From Takashimella koratensis (taxonomy: Eukaryota; Basidiomycota; Tremellomycetes; Trichosporonales; Tetragoniomycetaceae), in contig BCKT01000006.1 of NCBI GenBank assembly GCA_003116875.1, positions 930,001-994,000 on the forward strand: a DNA stretch of 64,000 nt, read 5' to 3'. Position numbers and translations under genes: made by a program. Below the pieces are notes generated by a model. That model was given only the letters and a program-made list of their open reading frames with translations. It was not told the DNA's origin and did no database searches. Of the stretch, positions 9,553-21,135 are shown one piece after another; position 1 is the first letter of the stretch, and each line of letters begins with the position of its first letter.

Positions 9553-11910
9553 ATGGAAGCACTCACCCCCAATACCGCCGCTTTCCTCGACTCTCTCACC
9601 AACTTTGACGCCTCCAACCCGACCTCTCTCCCTCCCTCTGCCTTCTTCCAAGTCCCCGCTCCTATCCCTGGTCGCGACACACCAGAGGATTCCCCCCTCT
9701 CATCCGTCGACGCAGAGACCAAACCTCGAGACGAGTCAGAGGACGACTCGTCCCCGGACCCAGAGACCAAGGCCGCTCACGGGACCATGCATAAACGCAA
9801 GGCGGGGCATGCTCAGACCCAGGCACAGGAGGCAGACGACGACGAAGAGGATGAGGATGGTATGTGGCTTTGTCGACGTGTACTAACCTCCAGACTCCAA
9901 CGACGAGGCGCCTTCGGGTCACGAAGACAAGCGCCAACACTCTGACAAGCCGCGACGCAAGTCGAGCGGCAAGGACGAGTTCAAGGGCAAGGACAACTTG
10001 ACCAAGGCTCAACGGCGCAAGGAGCAGAACCGAGCGGCCCAAAAGGCTTTCCGTGAACGACGCGAGGCCAAAGTCCGCGATGTAAGTGATGATCAGCACC
10101 ACTGCTAATCTCTTCAGCTCGAGGACAAGGTATCCGAGCTAGAGGCCAAGTCGTTTGGGGTAACCGTCGAGAATGAAAACCTGCGCGGGATCCTTCGCCG
10201 ATTGCAAGAGGAGAACGTGGCGCTCAAGCAGGCCGCATTCACTTTCAGTATGCCAACTAGCAAGTCGCCCAACCAGAGTCAGGACCAACCGGCTGCCAAG
10301 CCCCCAACTCCGGCCCAACCGCCGTTCGTCGCGCAACCTCAGCAGGTCTCTCCTCCCGGTATCGACTGGTCCATGTTCTCGCAGTTCAAGCAGCCGACGC
10401 CGCAGGTTGGCAAGCCACCATCCCCGCCTCAGTCCGTTAGCGACAGCAACGGCCCGCACCCTTCCCACCGTGGGTCAAGCAGCAGCAACATGGTCACCGA
10501 CAATTCACCGGAGTCGCTCGTCTCACTCAACAGTGTCGGTGACACCAACCAGCGATCCTTGTTCGACCCGGTCAACGCGCCGTTTGCAGCTGGCTCGCTC
10601 CAGCCGACGCTCCAGCAAACCAGCAACAACACTACTCCTAGCACCAACGGCTTTGCGCCCTCATTCAATGTCAACCGATCCGAGTCGGGAGTCTCGCCCA
10701 ACTCAGTCGCCAACAGCAATAGTTCCGCCGACATGGAAGCGTTCTTCCGCAACTTTCTCAACGGGCCGAACGGACCTGTCCCGCAGTTTGGACAGCAACA
10801 GCAGCTACAGCAACAGCCTCAACCACGACAGCAAGAGGACCCACTCGCCATGTTCACTGCGCCTGCCAACTCGAGCCAGATCGGGCCGTACACTTTCCTC
10901 GCGTCCCCGGGCCTCGTATCCACTGCCGACTCGTCGTCCAACATGTCCAAACTCCTCGGCGATAGCACATCCTACAGGGATATGCAGGCCCCACCTGCCG
11001 CGGCACCTGCACCCGTTGCACCCGCTGCTGCTCCTTCGCCTAACTGGGCCGACCTGGCCGATTCGAGCGTCTCCGACTTTCTCGCGTCCCTTACCGGCTC
11101 TACCGGGGATAACAACAGCGGTATCGACGCTGCCGACGATGCGTTTGAACAACAACTCCGGGCAATCCTCGCAGGTACATCCACAGACAGTAACGCCTTC
11201 TTCCCTCAAAGCGGCAACGTCTTTAGCCCTACCAACTACCTCAACATGTCCCCATCCCCGCTCAACTCGATCTCCCCGCCCAACTCGGTCCCCTCGGCTT
11301 CCAACTCGGCTTCCGCGTCCAACTCGAACCACACCTCGCCAGATTCAAACCCGCAAAGGGTATCGGGCAACTTGGCTCCGGGAGACCAACTGGGGACGGG
11401 CGTGTCGACTTTTGGCCCGCCAAAACACACGAGCGAGATTGTCCACGTCGTCGGTCCCAACGGAGAGGTCATGCGTCCAGCGGAAGTCTGGATGAAGATG
11501 GGCATGCAGCATGCGGTGGGTTTTGCGTTGGCTTCAAAGACTGACAATACAGGACGACCCGGGAGACCTCATGATCGACGACTTGTGCGACATGATGAAG
11601 TCAAAGGCTACTTGCAAAGATGGTAAGTCTTACTTTGAGCCCAACTAAGACTTTAGGCCGGAAATTCGTTACCTACGACGACGTGGAGAACATGGTCCGG
11701 CATCGAGGGAAGGAGGATGTATCCGCGAGTATGGCTCGGAATCGTAACATGGGTGTTCCCGAGCACTTGGCGCGTACCAACGCCGCGTACGATGTTCTCA
11801 ATACCAACCTCGCCAACAAAGGTGCCTGCAGCTCGACGAAGGACCCACAACAATGTCAGGCGACAATGAACAATATCTTTATTCAGAGCAACGGCGGGGT
11901 GTCGCAGTAG
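9553..11910 (+). CDS. YAP1: Yap1-type bZIP oxidative-stress regulator
   Basis: Predicted redox-regulated activator of oxidative-stress genes. Exons 9553-9859, 9894-10081, 10118-11515, 11553-11622 and 11657-11910 give 738 residues. The basic region NLTKAQRRKEQNRAAQKAF ends near residue 165 at an exon boundary, and the leucine zipper starts the next exon (LEDKVSELEAKS). A long Ser/Asn/Pro/Gln-rich middle carries the activation region. The fourth exon encodes the core of a C-terminal cysteine-rich domain (IDDLCDMMKSKATCKDG), which matches the c-CRD/nuclear-export region of Yap1/Pap1, and two further Cys lie in GACSSTKDPQQC. In relatives, peroxide-driven disulfides mask export by Crm1. The match between zipper type and c-CRD makes YAP1 orthology likely. 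Confidence 0.93.
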
Positions 11911-12340
11911 CCTTGAACTCGAAAAAAGGGATACGCAATCCTCCCGCCATGTACAGCCCGTCCAACGCTTCCTTCTCAACGACTTTTCCTTGGCCTGACT
12001 CGTTTCACTCGTTTGTACTGGCGTATACCTTCTCGCCCGTGAAAGATTTTCTTCGATTTTTTATTTGCCACACCACCACTATTCCTCCCCCACCACGGCT
12101 GCGTTCTCAAAAGGGTTCTTATGCTTGCTTGTATGATAGTATACGTGATATAGTAAAGATTTCAATCGCGATGCGATGGGTGTGACTCTAGAGCGAGGTG
12201 GCGGTTTGGGTTGAGCGTCGAGTTGACGTCACGTGATCTGAACCGGTGACGAACAACACGGTTCCCATTCATCCGATTGCCTCTGATACACCTCTTTACC
12301 CATTCTCCCACCCACCTATTTACTTGCGCATGGCCTCAAG

Positions 12341-15243
12341 ATGATGCGCAAGCAGCGACCTACGTTCACGAGCGCAGAGCTCGAGCTGCAGCTTCAGCAG
12401 GTGTGTCTTGTCGTCATCCTGTTCCGCTGGTGCACCCCCGGACCGCTAGCTCCTCGCCTCCCCTGCTAACCCCCACCGAACAGATCACGATCGACCCCTC
12501 GGCCCCCGCGACCGAAAACCTCGAGGCTCTTGCCCCACTCATCAAATCTATCCAAGATTCAGGAAGCGAGACCCTCTACCTCAAGGGTCTGGACAAGTAT
12601 GTCGAGGAGAAAGAAAAGGAGATTGAGCGGATCTGCGAGGCGAATTATGAGGTGAGTGAGGGTCGGGATGGGTAAGAGTGAAGACGAGGGGAGAGGGGAA
12701 AGGGTAGCGAACACGAAGCGACAATCGCTTGCCGACCACGCTAACTTTGGTAGGACTTTGCATCGTCAGTGTCGACGTTGATGACGGTACGACAAGGGAC
12801 GACACACCTGCGGCGTCGTATCGGTGAGCTCGACGGGCAAATGGGCGATGTCGGTCGAGCCCTTGGCGAGAAAGTGGGTCCCACCAAACGTGGACAAACT
12901 AACAACCTTACCACAGAAACGAGCACTGCTGGAGCAGAAGAAAGTTGCACGGAACATGGACGATGCGATTGAGACGCTTCAAACGTGTTTACGCCTGCTT
13001 GATCTTGTACATCGAGTTGGGGAGATGATTCGAGAGGGAAAGTATTGGGGAGCTCTTCGCGTGAGTTGAGCGCACCGACTGGTGCTAACCTTCCTAGTCC
13101 CTGGAAGACCTCTCTCACCTCCCACCACCGTCAATCTCTCAAACTCCCTTCTACACCCACCTCGTCTCCTCCCTCCCTTCTCTTCGCCTTTCTATCAAAG
13201 ACGCAGTCACCGCATCTACCAAATCTTGGCTCTTCGATATCCGCGAGTCCTCGGCGTTGGTCGGTAAACTTGCGTTGGACCAGATGAGTGCGAGGATAAA
13301 GAAATGGCGGGCGAGGAGGGAGAAGGAAGGTGGGGTCCGATTGGCAAGAGTTGGAGGCGCATTGGAGTTGGTCAATAATGAGAGACAGGAGTGTGGGTAT
13401 CTGTGAATGGCTCCAATGCTGATCCCCACAGTTGACGCTCTGGATAACGAGGAGATCCACATCGACTTTAAACCGTTGTTCCAGTGTATCCACATTTACG
13501 ACGCGCTCGAGAATAAACCAGAGCTTCAGCGGAATTACCAAGAGGATCGAAAGGTGAGTGGTAAACTGCGCAAGGGCTCACCTCATGCCAGACGCAAGCC
13601 AACCTGATCCTCACGTCACGATCCTCTGCGACCCCAGAGACACTCCTCAACACCCTCCCTGTCCTCATGCAAGAGCTCGTCGGGTTTTTCATCATTGAAG
13701 CGCACGTACTCCGTACCTGCCCCGACTTTAGGTCGCAGCACGACGTCGATGATCTCTGGGACGAAATGTGTCGACGGATCGTGGAGATTGTTGGGCAAGG
13801 GTTGAAAGGGTGTAGCGAGTTGGAAGTGTTCTTGGAGAGTAAAACGAACATCCTGTTGTTCGTGCAAACCCTTGAGGTGAGTGACTCTGAGATGACGCTA
13901 ATGAACAGGGATACGAATACAACGTATCCGAGCTCAACGGGCTGCTCATCACCCTGTTCGAACGCTACTCGGAGCTGTTACTGCGAAAGTTTAGCGCAGA
14001 CTTTGACCAGGTGAGTGATTGTATGACCCAGCTAAACCCAGATTGTATCCGAGGACGACAACCAGCCGATGAAAGTCAACGATCAAGAAGAGTTTGACCA
14101 AGTCGCCGGCGTCTGCTGGCTCGCAATGGGCGAGAAAGAGTCTTTGGCCATGTGAGTTGAGGTCGAGTCTTTGCTGACCATCTAGGCAAGAATTCCCACA
14201 GATGATGCCGTTCTCACAGACGTACCCAATGTGCTGTATCAACATTCGTAATTTCGTCGATCAGTTCTACCAATTCACAGACGGTGTCACGCAGCACCAC
14301 CTCAACATTGACGAGGTCTTGCGCAAGGTGAGCACTCTCCGGTATCGAGCTAAATCTAGTCCCTCGACGGGCTACTATCCAACCACGTCAGTAAACAGAT
14401 TGGCGCTCGACTTGGAGCCATGAACAACCTCTCTCAAATCGCGCAGGTCGTCGTCAACCTCGAACATTTCGCTACAGCATGCGACGAGCTTGAAATGGTT
14501 CTAATGAACCTACGCGCCTCTCAGCGTGGTGGGCCTGTCAAACTCAACTCTGTTGAATCCTTCCAATCCACTCTCGTTCTCGCCCAAAACCGAATCGACG
14601 GGGTCATCATCTCAAAACTCGAATCTTTCTTTGAATTGGCAGAGTACAATTGGATGCCTGTTCGACCTAGCTCGACAGTTGATTCGCCAAGCACTTATGT
14701 CTTTGAGATGATCACGTTCTTGACGGCGTATGTGGATTCAGTGCTTATCGGGTTGAACGATGATATCAAGACGAGAGCGTATCAGAATGCTTTGACACGG
14801 ATTAACAAGTGGTTGATGGTGAGTAGGGGTCGAGGACCGGCTGATTCCAGGATACGCTATGTGGGAAAGACGTAGCACGGTTCAATGAATCGGCGCTAGC
14901 TAGTGTCCTCGCCGACGTCACTTTTATCGAGACGGAGATTGCCCGTCTTGGCCGGCCTAAACTTGAGCACGTGTTTGACGAGGTTAAACTGGTGCGTAAT
15001 ACTCCCTAACCATCTGACACGTAGACAATCAATATCATCCTCTCCGACGCTGTCCACGCGTACATGGAACCCTCGATCCGGCAACTGTCCTACGCCGTCG
15101 TCCGTCCTCAACGGCTGTCTATCATGTTGGCCAAACTAGGCAAGGCCTCGCAGCTCACGGGTGGGCCACAGGGAGCGGGCAAGGCAGAGAGGAGGAGGCA
15201 AGAGGCCGAGATGGTGTATCGGTTGGCTAACCCAGGGAGGTAA
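12341..15243 (+). CDS. SEC15: Exocyst complex subunit Sec15
   Basis: Exocyst component that links the Rab Sec4 to the vesicle-tethering complex at growth sites. Thirteen exons (first 12341-12400, last 15025-15243) assemble in frame to 788 residues, normal for Sec15. Introns are 31-43 nt except the first two (83 and 102 nt). Family segments are recognisable: the N-terminal coiled helices (ERICEANYEDF), a central block IDFKPLFQCIHIYDALEN, the GFFIIEAHVL helix, GYEYNVSELNGLLITLFERY, FPQMMPFSQTYPMCCINI and the C-terminal helical bundle. The start ATG 12341 is preceded by an out-of-frame ATG at 12330 that ends after four codons, a possible tiny upstream frame. The neighbouring MFS gene converges on it, 91 bases away. 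Confidence 0.93.
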
Positions 15244-15334
15244 CGTTGTATATTACGGATAAAGAGAGATCGTGGACAGGCAGAACCTTTATGCATTTAC
15301 CCATTCGACAACTGTTATCACCAGAGATACAATT

Positions 15335-17226
15335 TTACGGGACGTAGACAAAGTGGGGGTTCTTCCAGTCGGTCTCGTCGTGGAAATCAGCAATAAGGTC
15401 GTCGCCTGTATCCTTGAGAGCTGCGCGCTCTGCCTCTTTCTTCTTGTTGAGGCGAGTGAGAAGCTGGACGTTAGCAGAGAATAATACCTCACTCACCAAA
15501 TAGTAGCAGCCCATGAGGACGAAAGCGGCGCAGTAGCACACCAACATGGCGATGATCGCACCCGTGTACTGAGGCGCTTGCTCGCTCCTAAACGTGTTGG
15601 GCCCGATAATATTCCCGACGCAGTCTGCTATCAGCGGGGATCACGGACAAACTCACATCCAATGTAGGAGAGACCGTAGACTGTCAATTTCTTGGTGTAT
15701 CCACCAGTGTTGGCGTAGACTGAACCCATCATGACGATATAAGGGCCCCAGAACATGTAAACGAGGTAAATAGCCACGAGGGAACCGGCTTCGTTGGTTC
15801 GGGGAAGCTTGTATAGTAAGATTGTGCCGATAAGAGGAAGGATGACCGAACCCATCGCAGCAAAAGTACGTCGCTTGGTTTTGACCGCTACCCAGCTCCA
15901 AAACAATGACGAGATCCAAGAACACAGACCTGTCGGGATACCCAACAACAGTGTACTCTGAGTGGTGAACCCTAGGTTCTTGATGACGATACTGTTGAAT
16001 CCTGACAACCCTCCGTTGGGTACGTTGATCGCGAGGTTGATGAGGAAGATGAGCCATGTCTTGGGGTCAACAAAGGCTTCGATAAACTGAGACAGCTTGA
16101 AAGTCTTATTCTCAATCCCCGTGTGGTTCTCTTGCATACGACGAGTGGCGATGGCACGTTGACGAAGAGTCAACCATTTGGCGGTGGTCGGGTTCGCAGG
16201 GAGGAAAGCCCAGAGGAGGAAAGACCAGCCGAGGGTGATGGCGCCAACAAGGAGGAAGAGGAGTTGCCATCGGGTCACGGCGGTTCCAGTGTAGTTGTAC
16301 GCCCCGACAGCGAGGCAGCCGCACATCACGCTGGCGTTAGCGAGAGGGGGTGACAGTGACCTACGAGGAGAGGGTCGAGAAGACGATCGAGGTGCGGAAG
16401 GGTTGTTCCTCACGTGACCACCACATCGCGATGATCAGACCAAAGGAGGCTACCAAGGATGTCAGCACCTCTCTACGATCCTTCTTCGTCCAGAAAAAGC
16501 GCGCCTACCGAAAATAATGCTCTCGAAGAGCCCTAAGATGAAGCGGATCGCCAAGAGGGACGAGTACGACTTGCAGGCGGCGCTGAGCATGGCGATGATC
16601 CCCCACATGGAGACGTTGAATGCGCTGGGGGCGTTAGAGGTTGTGCCAGAGTGTTAGTGCCACAAGTGCCACAGGTGCCACAAGCTCACACATAGCGGTT
16701 CGCCGGGAGTCGCTGCATCAGCATGAGGGACGGGATGATCGCGGTGATAGCTGCGGGTCAGTATCACTGCCTCTCGTCGCGACCCACCGCCAAAGAAGAT
16801 GATAGCCGAGGTCCACGAATAGTCCTGGCCAACCAATTTGGCATCGGTCAACAGGCCCATGACAGAGGCGCTGGCAAGGGCGACCTTGTCGACAGAGCCC
16901 ATCACTAAACGTCAGCGGATGACCCTAGGCTCACTCACTCAGGGCGAACTGGAGGAGGGTAACGAGGATCACGTCGACCTTGGCGACGAGCGCTTTCAGT
17001 TCCTTGGGGGTAGCCGGGGCCAAGAGGACATCGGCATCGGGTCGTTGGGCGAGTCTATCGTGGTCAGCGATTGTTAAGAATCGACTCACTCAGCAAGGAA
17101 GGCAGCGGCGACATCATCGTGCTTCTCATCAACGTGGATCTCCTTGGTTGCCGACTGGTGAGAGTCTCCGACGGCCTCGCAGTCGACAACCACCTCTTCT
17201 TTATGGGGTACAATCGCGTCGACCAT
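15335..17226 (-). CDS. MFS permease, Dal5/allantoate-permease type
   Basis: Twelve-helix secondary transporter of the anion:cation symporter group (Dal5-like), a family that imports allantoate, ureidosuccinate, dipeptides, vitamins and other carboxylates. At least eight short introns interrupt it. After a hydrophilic N terminus the first helix region reads VILVTLLQFALMMGSVDKV, then YSWTSAIIFFG, RFILGLFESIIF (helix 5-type motif) and a central WSREEQPFRTS loop; C-terminal helices include WGPYIVMMGSVYANTGGYTKK and NIIGPNTFRSEQAP, typical of Dal5 relatives. The protein ends in a charged tail (DETDWKNPHF). It opens the proposed catabolic cluster and diverges from the GAF gene over a 471-bp promoter with three CCGCGG sites; a TATA element sits 36 bases upstream of its ATG. 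Substrate unknown. Confidence 0.88.
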
Positions 17227-17261
17227 GGTTATGGGCTAAAGGGTTTCGTGAGGGGGGCGGG

Positions 17262-17269
17262 ATATATAT
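17262..17269 (-). promoter_or_regulatory. TATA box of the Dal5-type permease
   Basis: ATATATAT lies 36 bases upstream of the permease ATG (17226) and about 34 bases downstream of the CCGCGG site at 17303. The very short distance to the ATG implies a short 5' leader. Confidence 0.55.
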
Positions 17270-17302
17270 GCATAGGGGAAAGGTGTCAAGGCAGAGTGCA
17301 CG

Positions 17303-17310
17303 CCGCGGGC
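17303..17310. promoter_or_regulatory. Cluster motif site 1 (CCGCGGGC)
   Basis: Reverse complement reads ACTGCCCGCGGCGT, matching the cluster consensus TTGCCCGCGGCSA at most positions. It is upstream of the Dal5-type permease, just beyond its TATA element. Confidence 0.5.
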
Positions 17311-17382
17311 AGTTGTGAATCGACGGGTAGAGATAAGCCCGGGGACCAGTCAGCGAACAGGATGAGGTCAGATGATTTCTTT

Positions 17383-17396
17383 TTGCCCGCGGCCAA
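17383..17396. promoter_or_regulatory. Cluster motif site 2 (TTGCCCGCGGCCAA)
   Basis: The fullest copy of the motif, with near-palindromic flanks (TTG...CAA) around CCGCGG. It lies in the middle of the divergent permease/GAF promoter. CCG/CGG half-sites are the usual targets of Zn2Cys6 regulators, and one is encoded in the cluster. Confidence 0.6.
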
Positions 17397-17621
17397 TTTT
17401 AGTCAGCCTTGGCGGTGACCCTCAGCACACTTCCGCCCCCGGCGCCACAGCGCCTACCTTGACACTCTCTGACCCACTTGCCCGTTTCAGTCAGTGCGAT
17501 AAGGGCCAGAGTTGGGAATCCCCCAGGCGTCGACCAAGAACGTGTGAACCAATTACTGACGAGACTGACCCCGCTTTTATTCACCACCTAAACCCACCGG
17601 CCAAAATCGGCCGTCTGAGCT

Positions 17622-17634
17622 GACCCGCGGCCAC
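17622..17634. promoter_or_regulatory. Cluster motif site 3 (TGACCCGCGGCCA)
   Basis: A third CCGCGG site, about 70 bases upstream of the GAF gene ATG, in the same orientation as site 2 and differing by one base in the TTGC half (TGAC). Confidence 0.5.
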
Positions 17635-17697
17635 TGGCGTATGTCCCACCGATTTCCAATCAAATACTGACCTCTTGAACCTACCCACCTCTACAGT

Positions 17698-18270
17698 ATG
17701 AGCCCCGCAGCGACAGTCATCTCCCGACCGGCCGTATCGAGCCCCAACGACCCGGCGTTCGACCTGCTCGCTCAGCAGGCCCAGGAGGTGGGTCGCTGGG
17801 TCCGGACGATGCAGAGCTGACCCACAGACCTTTGGGTTCCTGATGCTCACCATCTTTGCGTGGATCCCGGAACGTCGTGCGCTCAAGCGAGTCTGGTCTA
17901 GCGACATGGTGAGTCGAGTCGTTACCACAGCTCATAATCAGGAGAAATTCCCCAACGGTGGGGAAAAGCTCATGCCCGCGGACGCCCCGTGGCCCCAAAC
18001 CGTCATCGAGCAGCAGAAACCCCACTGCAGCTGGAACGAAGAGGAGATCAAACAGACGTACAATGATTCTCAGTCTATCCTCGGTAACGGCCTCGGCAAC
18101 GTTCTCTCTATCCCAATCTTGCACGAGGGGAAGACGGTAGGCGCGCTCAACTTTTCTGGCGGTCCGGGGTCGTACAGTGACCACGAGGCGACTTTGCGTC
18201 AGATTGAGGGTTTGGCCAGAGGTGCGGGTTCAGCTTGTCTCCCTTATATCTAGATGCATCCTTAAAATGA
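17698..18270 (+). CDS. Small GAF-domain protein of bacterial type
   Basis: A stand-alone GAF domain of 155 residues in four exons (17698-17787, 17828-17908, 17942-18221, 18254-18270). Its layout matches small bacterial GAF proteins found in catabolic operons: FDLLAQQAQETFGFLMLTIF, then RALKRVWSSD, FPNGGEKL, WPQTVIEQQKP, a GLGNVLSIPILHEGKTVGALNFSG core and a final YSDHEATLRQIEGLA helix. GAF domains bind small ligands or cyclic nucleotides, so a sensor or ligand-carrier role is plausible but unproven. The last exon has only 17 coding bases and its stop overlaps the convergent ALDH stop by 9 bases. Without removal of the last intron the frame ends at TAG 18251-18253 instead. Shared promoter and motif sites tie it to the cluster; bacterial origin is a hypothesis. 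Confidence 0.78.
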
Positions 18271-21081
18271 CTTGAGACTAATCGACTTTGTACGAGTAAA
18301 CGCATCAAACCCGAATTTGGAGAGACTAACCCCCCTGCCCGAGTCTTTCCACCCGGACCACGCGAGTGCCGGGTCCAGGTTGTCCGCGTTGTTGACGTAC
18401 ACTGTCCCCGCTTGAATCGTGTTGAGCAGCTCCTGCACGTTCGAGCTACTCGTCCAGACCGACGCGGTGAGACCAAACGGTGAATCGTTCATGAGCTTGA
18501 CCGCCTCGGCGTTGCTCGATACCTAGGGTCAGAGGCGTCACAAACCCGACTCACTTTCATGATTCCGACCACTGGGCCAAACGTCTCGTCCACCATGATT
18601 GACATTGAGTGGTCGACGTCGACGAGGACTATTGTTAGTGATTGCGGTGCTGAGTACTCACCCTGAGGCGCGACATAGTTGTCTTGACCCGTGGCAATCG
18701 GGAAGAGGTCGGCTGGAATGAGAGCCTTGGCTCCAGCGGCCACTGATGTCAGTGAAGAACGACATCAACCCACCTGCTTGAGCCACCTGTGAGCGAATAA
18801 AGTCGGCCGAGCGACGAGAGACGACAGGTCCCATTGTGCTGTTGGATGACGGTGAGCCGAGTTTGTACATCTTGACCCGGTCGGTAAACTACAGTCAGCC
18901 AGGTCGTAATGACACCCACCTTTTTGACAAACTCGTCGTACACGTCCTTGTGGACGTATATACGCTGGCGTCAGCTCGTCCAAACCTTTCCTTACCTCAA
19001 CGCTGCAGCACGACTGCCCCGCGTTGAAGAATGCCGCGTCGACCAAAGCAGGGACTGCTTTCTCCACGTTGACATCTGCCATGACATATGCCGGGTCCTT
19101 TCCGCCAAGCTCCAGACCCACACCCTTGAACGAGTCCGACGCCGCCTTGGTGATAGCATGTCCGTTGGCGACAGAACCAGTGAACATGACAAACTGCACC
19201 CGGCTATCCTTGATGAGACTGGTGACTTGCTCTGGGGTACTGTGTAGAACCTGGAGGCAGCCAGCAGGGAGCCCAGCTGCAGCATAGGCATCGGCAAAGT
19301 GCTCCCCACAGAGAGGGGTCTGTGGAGACGGTTTGAGCAGCACAGTGTTCCCGGCGAGAAGAGCAGGGAGCACCGCGTTGATCTGGCAGAACCACGGATA
19401 GTTCCATGGAGAGATAACCAGGACGACACCGAGAGGCACCCGTTTGATGAAACGCACATGGTCTGGTTTATCCGTGTCCTGGGGTCAGTACAGTTCAACT
19501 ATTTGCCCACCTTGTTGTCGCTATCGGCGAGGCAGTCACGCGCGATGGAGATCATGTGTCGCCCACGATGAATCGCACCGTCAACCTCTACCGCGCAGTG
19601 TGGTACAGGCCGGCCAATCTGCAACGCCAGGTCCTGGCTGAGCTTGTCCTTGTTCGCCGCAAGCTGGTCCAGGAACCCCTCGGCGATGGCGATTCGCTCG
19701 TCGAGAGTGGTGGTTTTGTACGACGCAAAGGCGGCGTCGGCACGGGCAAGGGCGGATTCCAGCTCCCCCGTGGTCGGGATCTGCCTCTTGACTACCGCTG
19801 ACTGGTCGACGGGACTAAACTCAGCTTGGTCCAAGCTTGACTCACCTGATAGTCGTCTGCCACGCGGCTTTGCCCCCCTGTTCGAGCTCATCCTCCAGCG
19901 CAAACAACTTGACAACAGCCGGGTGCTTCATTGTCATCTCGTAGAACGTCTTGTCGATCGGCTGAATAGGTTCCCGAGGGACCCCTCCGTAACCCTTTCG
20001 ATCCTGAAGGATCTGCTTGGCCCCCGGGATGTGAAGCAAGGTGGTCTGCCGTCAGTTTCGCTCTCTTCCAACGCACCTGGTAGTCTGCAGAAGACATCAG
20101 GGTCTGGAGCTCCTGGGCAGCGGCAACGTCCTGAGCGCTACCGCTCGTGGCTTTGTACGCGAGGTCGAAGAGCTTGTGCAATGCACGCTGGGATCAGCGA
20201 CGAATGCTTAGGACTCACCGGTGCAAAGTTGCCGATACCAGCGATGGACCCGTGGGCCTTGGCAAACAAGCTCGGAACCATTAAGTCGCTAAAGCTACGA
20301 GGTCAGTTGGTCCCCGATCCTACTCACCCAGCTAGGACGACGAAAGACGGCTGGCTGCTTCCTGCCTCTTTCCAGCTCCGCGGGTATTCCTTTTCAAATT
20401 CCGCCGTATTGAGGTTGCTCGCAAGACGGGTAATCTTGCCAATCTGTGAACAGCTGAACGTTAGTGATGCCTTCCCCTGAACGTACGTCAACTTGGCACC
20501 ACAGATGTTGGTCGCCTCTGTCGCGATCTGCTCAATCAAGTTGCTGTCCATGTCAAGCCCACCAGCGGCGTTGGGGAAATTGTACATGAGAACTGGGATG
20601 GGTGACTGCTTGGCGACGTCAATGTAGAAGCGCTTGAGAGCGGTCGGGGTCATGAGGGACGCATAGTAGCCCGAGGCAATGACGATGGCGATATCTGCGC
20701 CAGCGGCAGTGACCTTGTTCGTCAGGTCGATCGTCTCACGTGTCGAGGCGAGACCGGTGCCAACGATTAGCGGGAACGGAGCGTCAATGCTGTCCAAGGC
20801 GGCTCGAGCTCTGTGATCAGCGGGAACAGCCCAAGACTTACGCAGAGACAAGCTGGAGGCGCTCGGACTCGCTGAGCAGAGGCGCTTCGCTCATTGATCC
20901 GCACACAACGGGTCCAACGCCCGCCTCGGCCATGTAAATGACATGCTTTGTGAACGCATCGAGGTCAAGATCTTGCGACTCGTGTTTGAAAAAAGTAAGT
21001 GCGGGCGCGTAGACGCCTGGTCTACAGTCGCTCAGCCCTGGTCAGAACCATCACCCACCTGATGTAGTTGACGCGGGGCAT
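18262..21081 (-). CDS. Predicted DapA-family aldolase/aldehyde dehydrogenase fusion
   Basis: Residues 1-347 (seven exons, 21081-19846) form a DapA/HOGA-type class I aldolase or dehydratase: GSMSEAPLLSESER, GTGLASTRETIDLT, the MYNFP Tyr, the Schiff-base Lys in GAKLTC, and GYGGVPREPIQPI near its end. An intron of 31 nt (19815-19845) joins it in phase to an aldehyde dehydrogenase of about 450 residues: SPVDQS, PWNYPWFCQ, FTGSV, the Glu in LELGGKDPAY, the catalytic Cys in FFNAGQSCC, ETFGPVVG and a GWKDSGRGVS tail, closest to the ALDH21-like group. No separate promoter or good start exists between the halves. If that intron is retained, TGA ends the aldolase after one more codon. Such pairs convert keto-sugar acids or hydroxyproline intermediates to a semialdehyde and then an acid; the substrate here is unknown. 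Confidence 0.82.
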
Positions 21082-21115
21082 GCTGCTATGGCAACTCTCA
21101 ATGCATGCTGTATGG

Positions 21116-21122
21116 GTATATC
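21116..21122 (-). promoter_or_regulatory. TATA-like element of the aldolase/ALDH gene
   Basis: GATATAC on the minus strand lies about 35 bases upstream of the ATG (21081), the same spacing as in the Dal5-type permease gene, and about 14 bases downstream of the paired CCGCGG sites. Confidence 0.4.
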
Positions 21123-21135
21123 ATTGCCGCAAAAC

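Noticed and set aside
10173..11495. 440-codon open frame inside the Yap1-type gene
   Set aside because: It is the +1 shadow of the large YAP1 exon, rich in Ser/Arg/Pro from GC bias, while the real frame carries the bZIP and cysteine-rich domains.
17975..17981. CCGCGG in the GAF gene and other copies in coding sequence (for example 6038, 7749, 10997, 32726, 39880)
   Set aside because: These are inside exons of GC-rich genes and mostly lack the TTG flank; expected by composition.
19499..19915. Independent ALDH start at ATG 19891 inside the aldolase domain
   Set aside because: The frame is open, but its N terminus is the out-of-frame translation of the aldolase end plus the intron, with no family match. 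The spliced fusion explains the sequence better. Kept as the main alternative to test.
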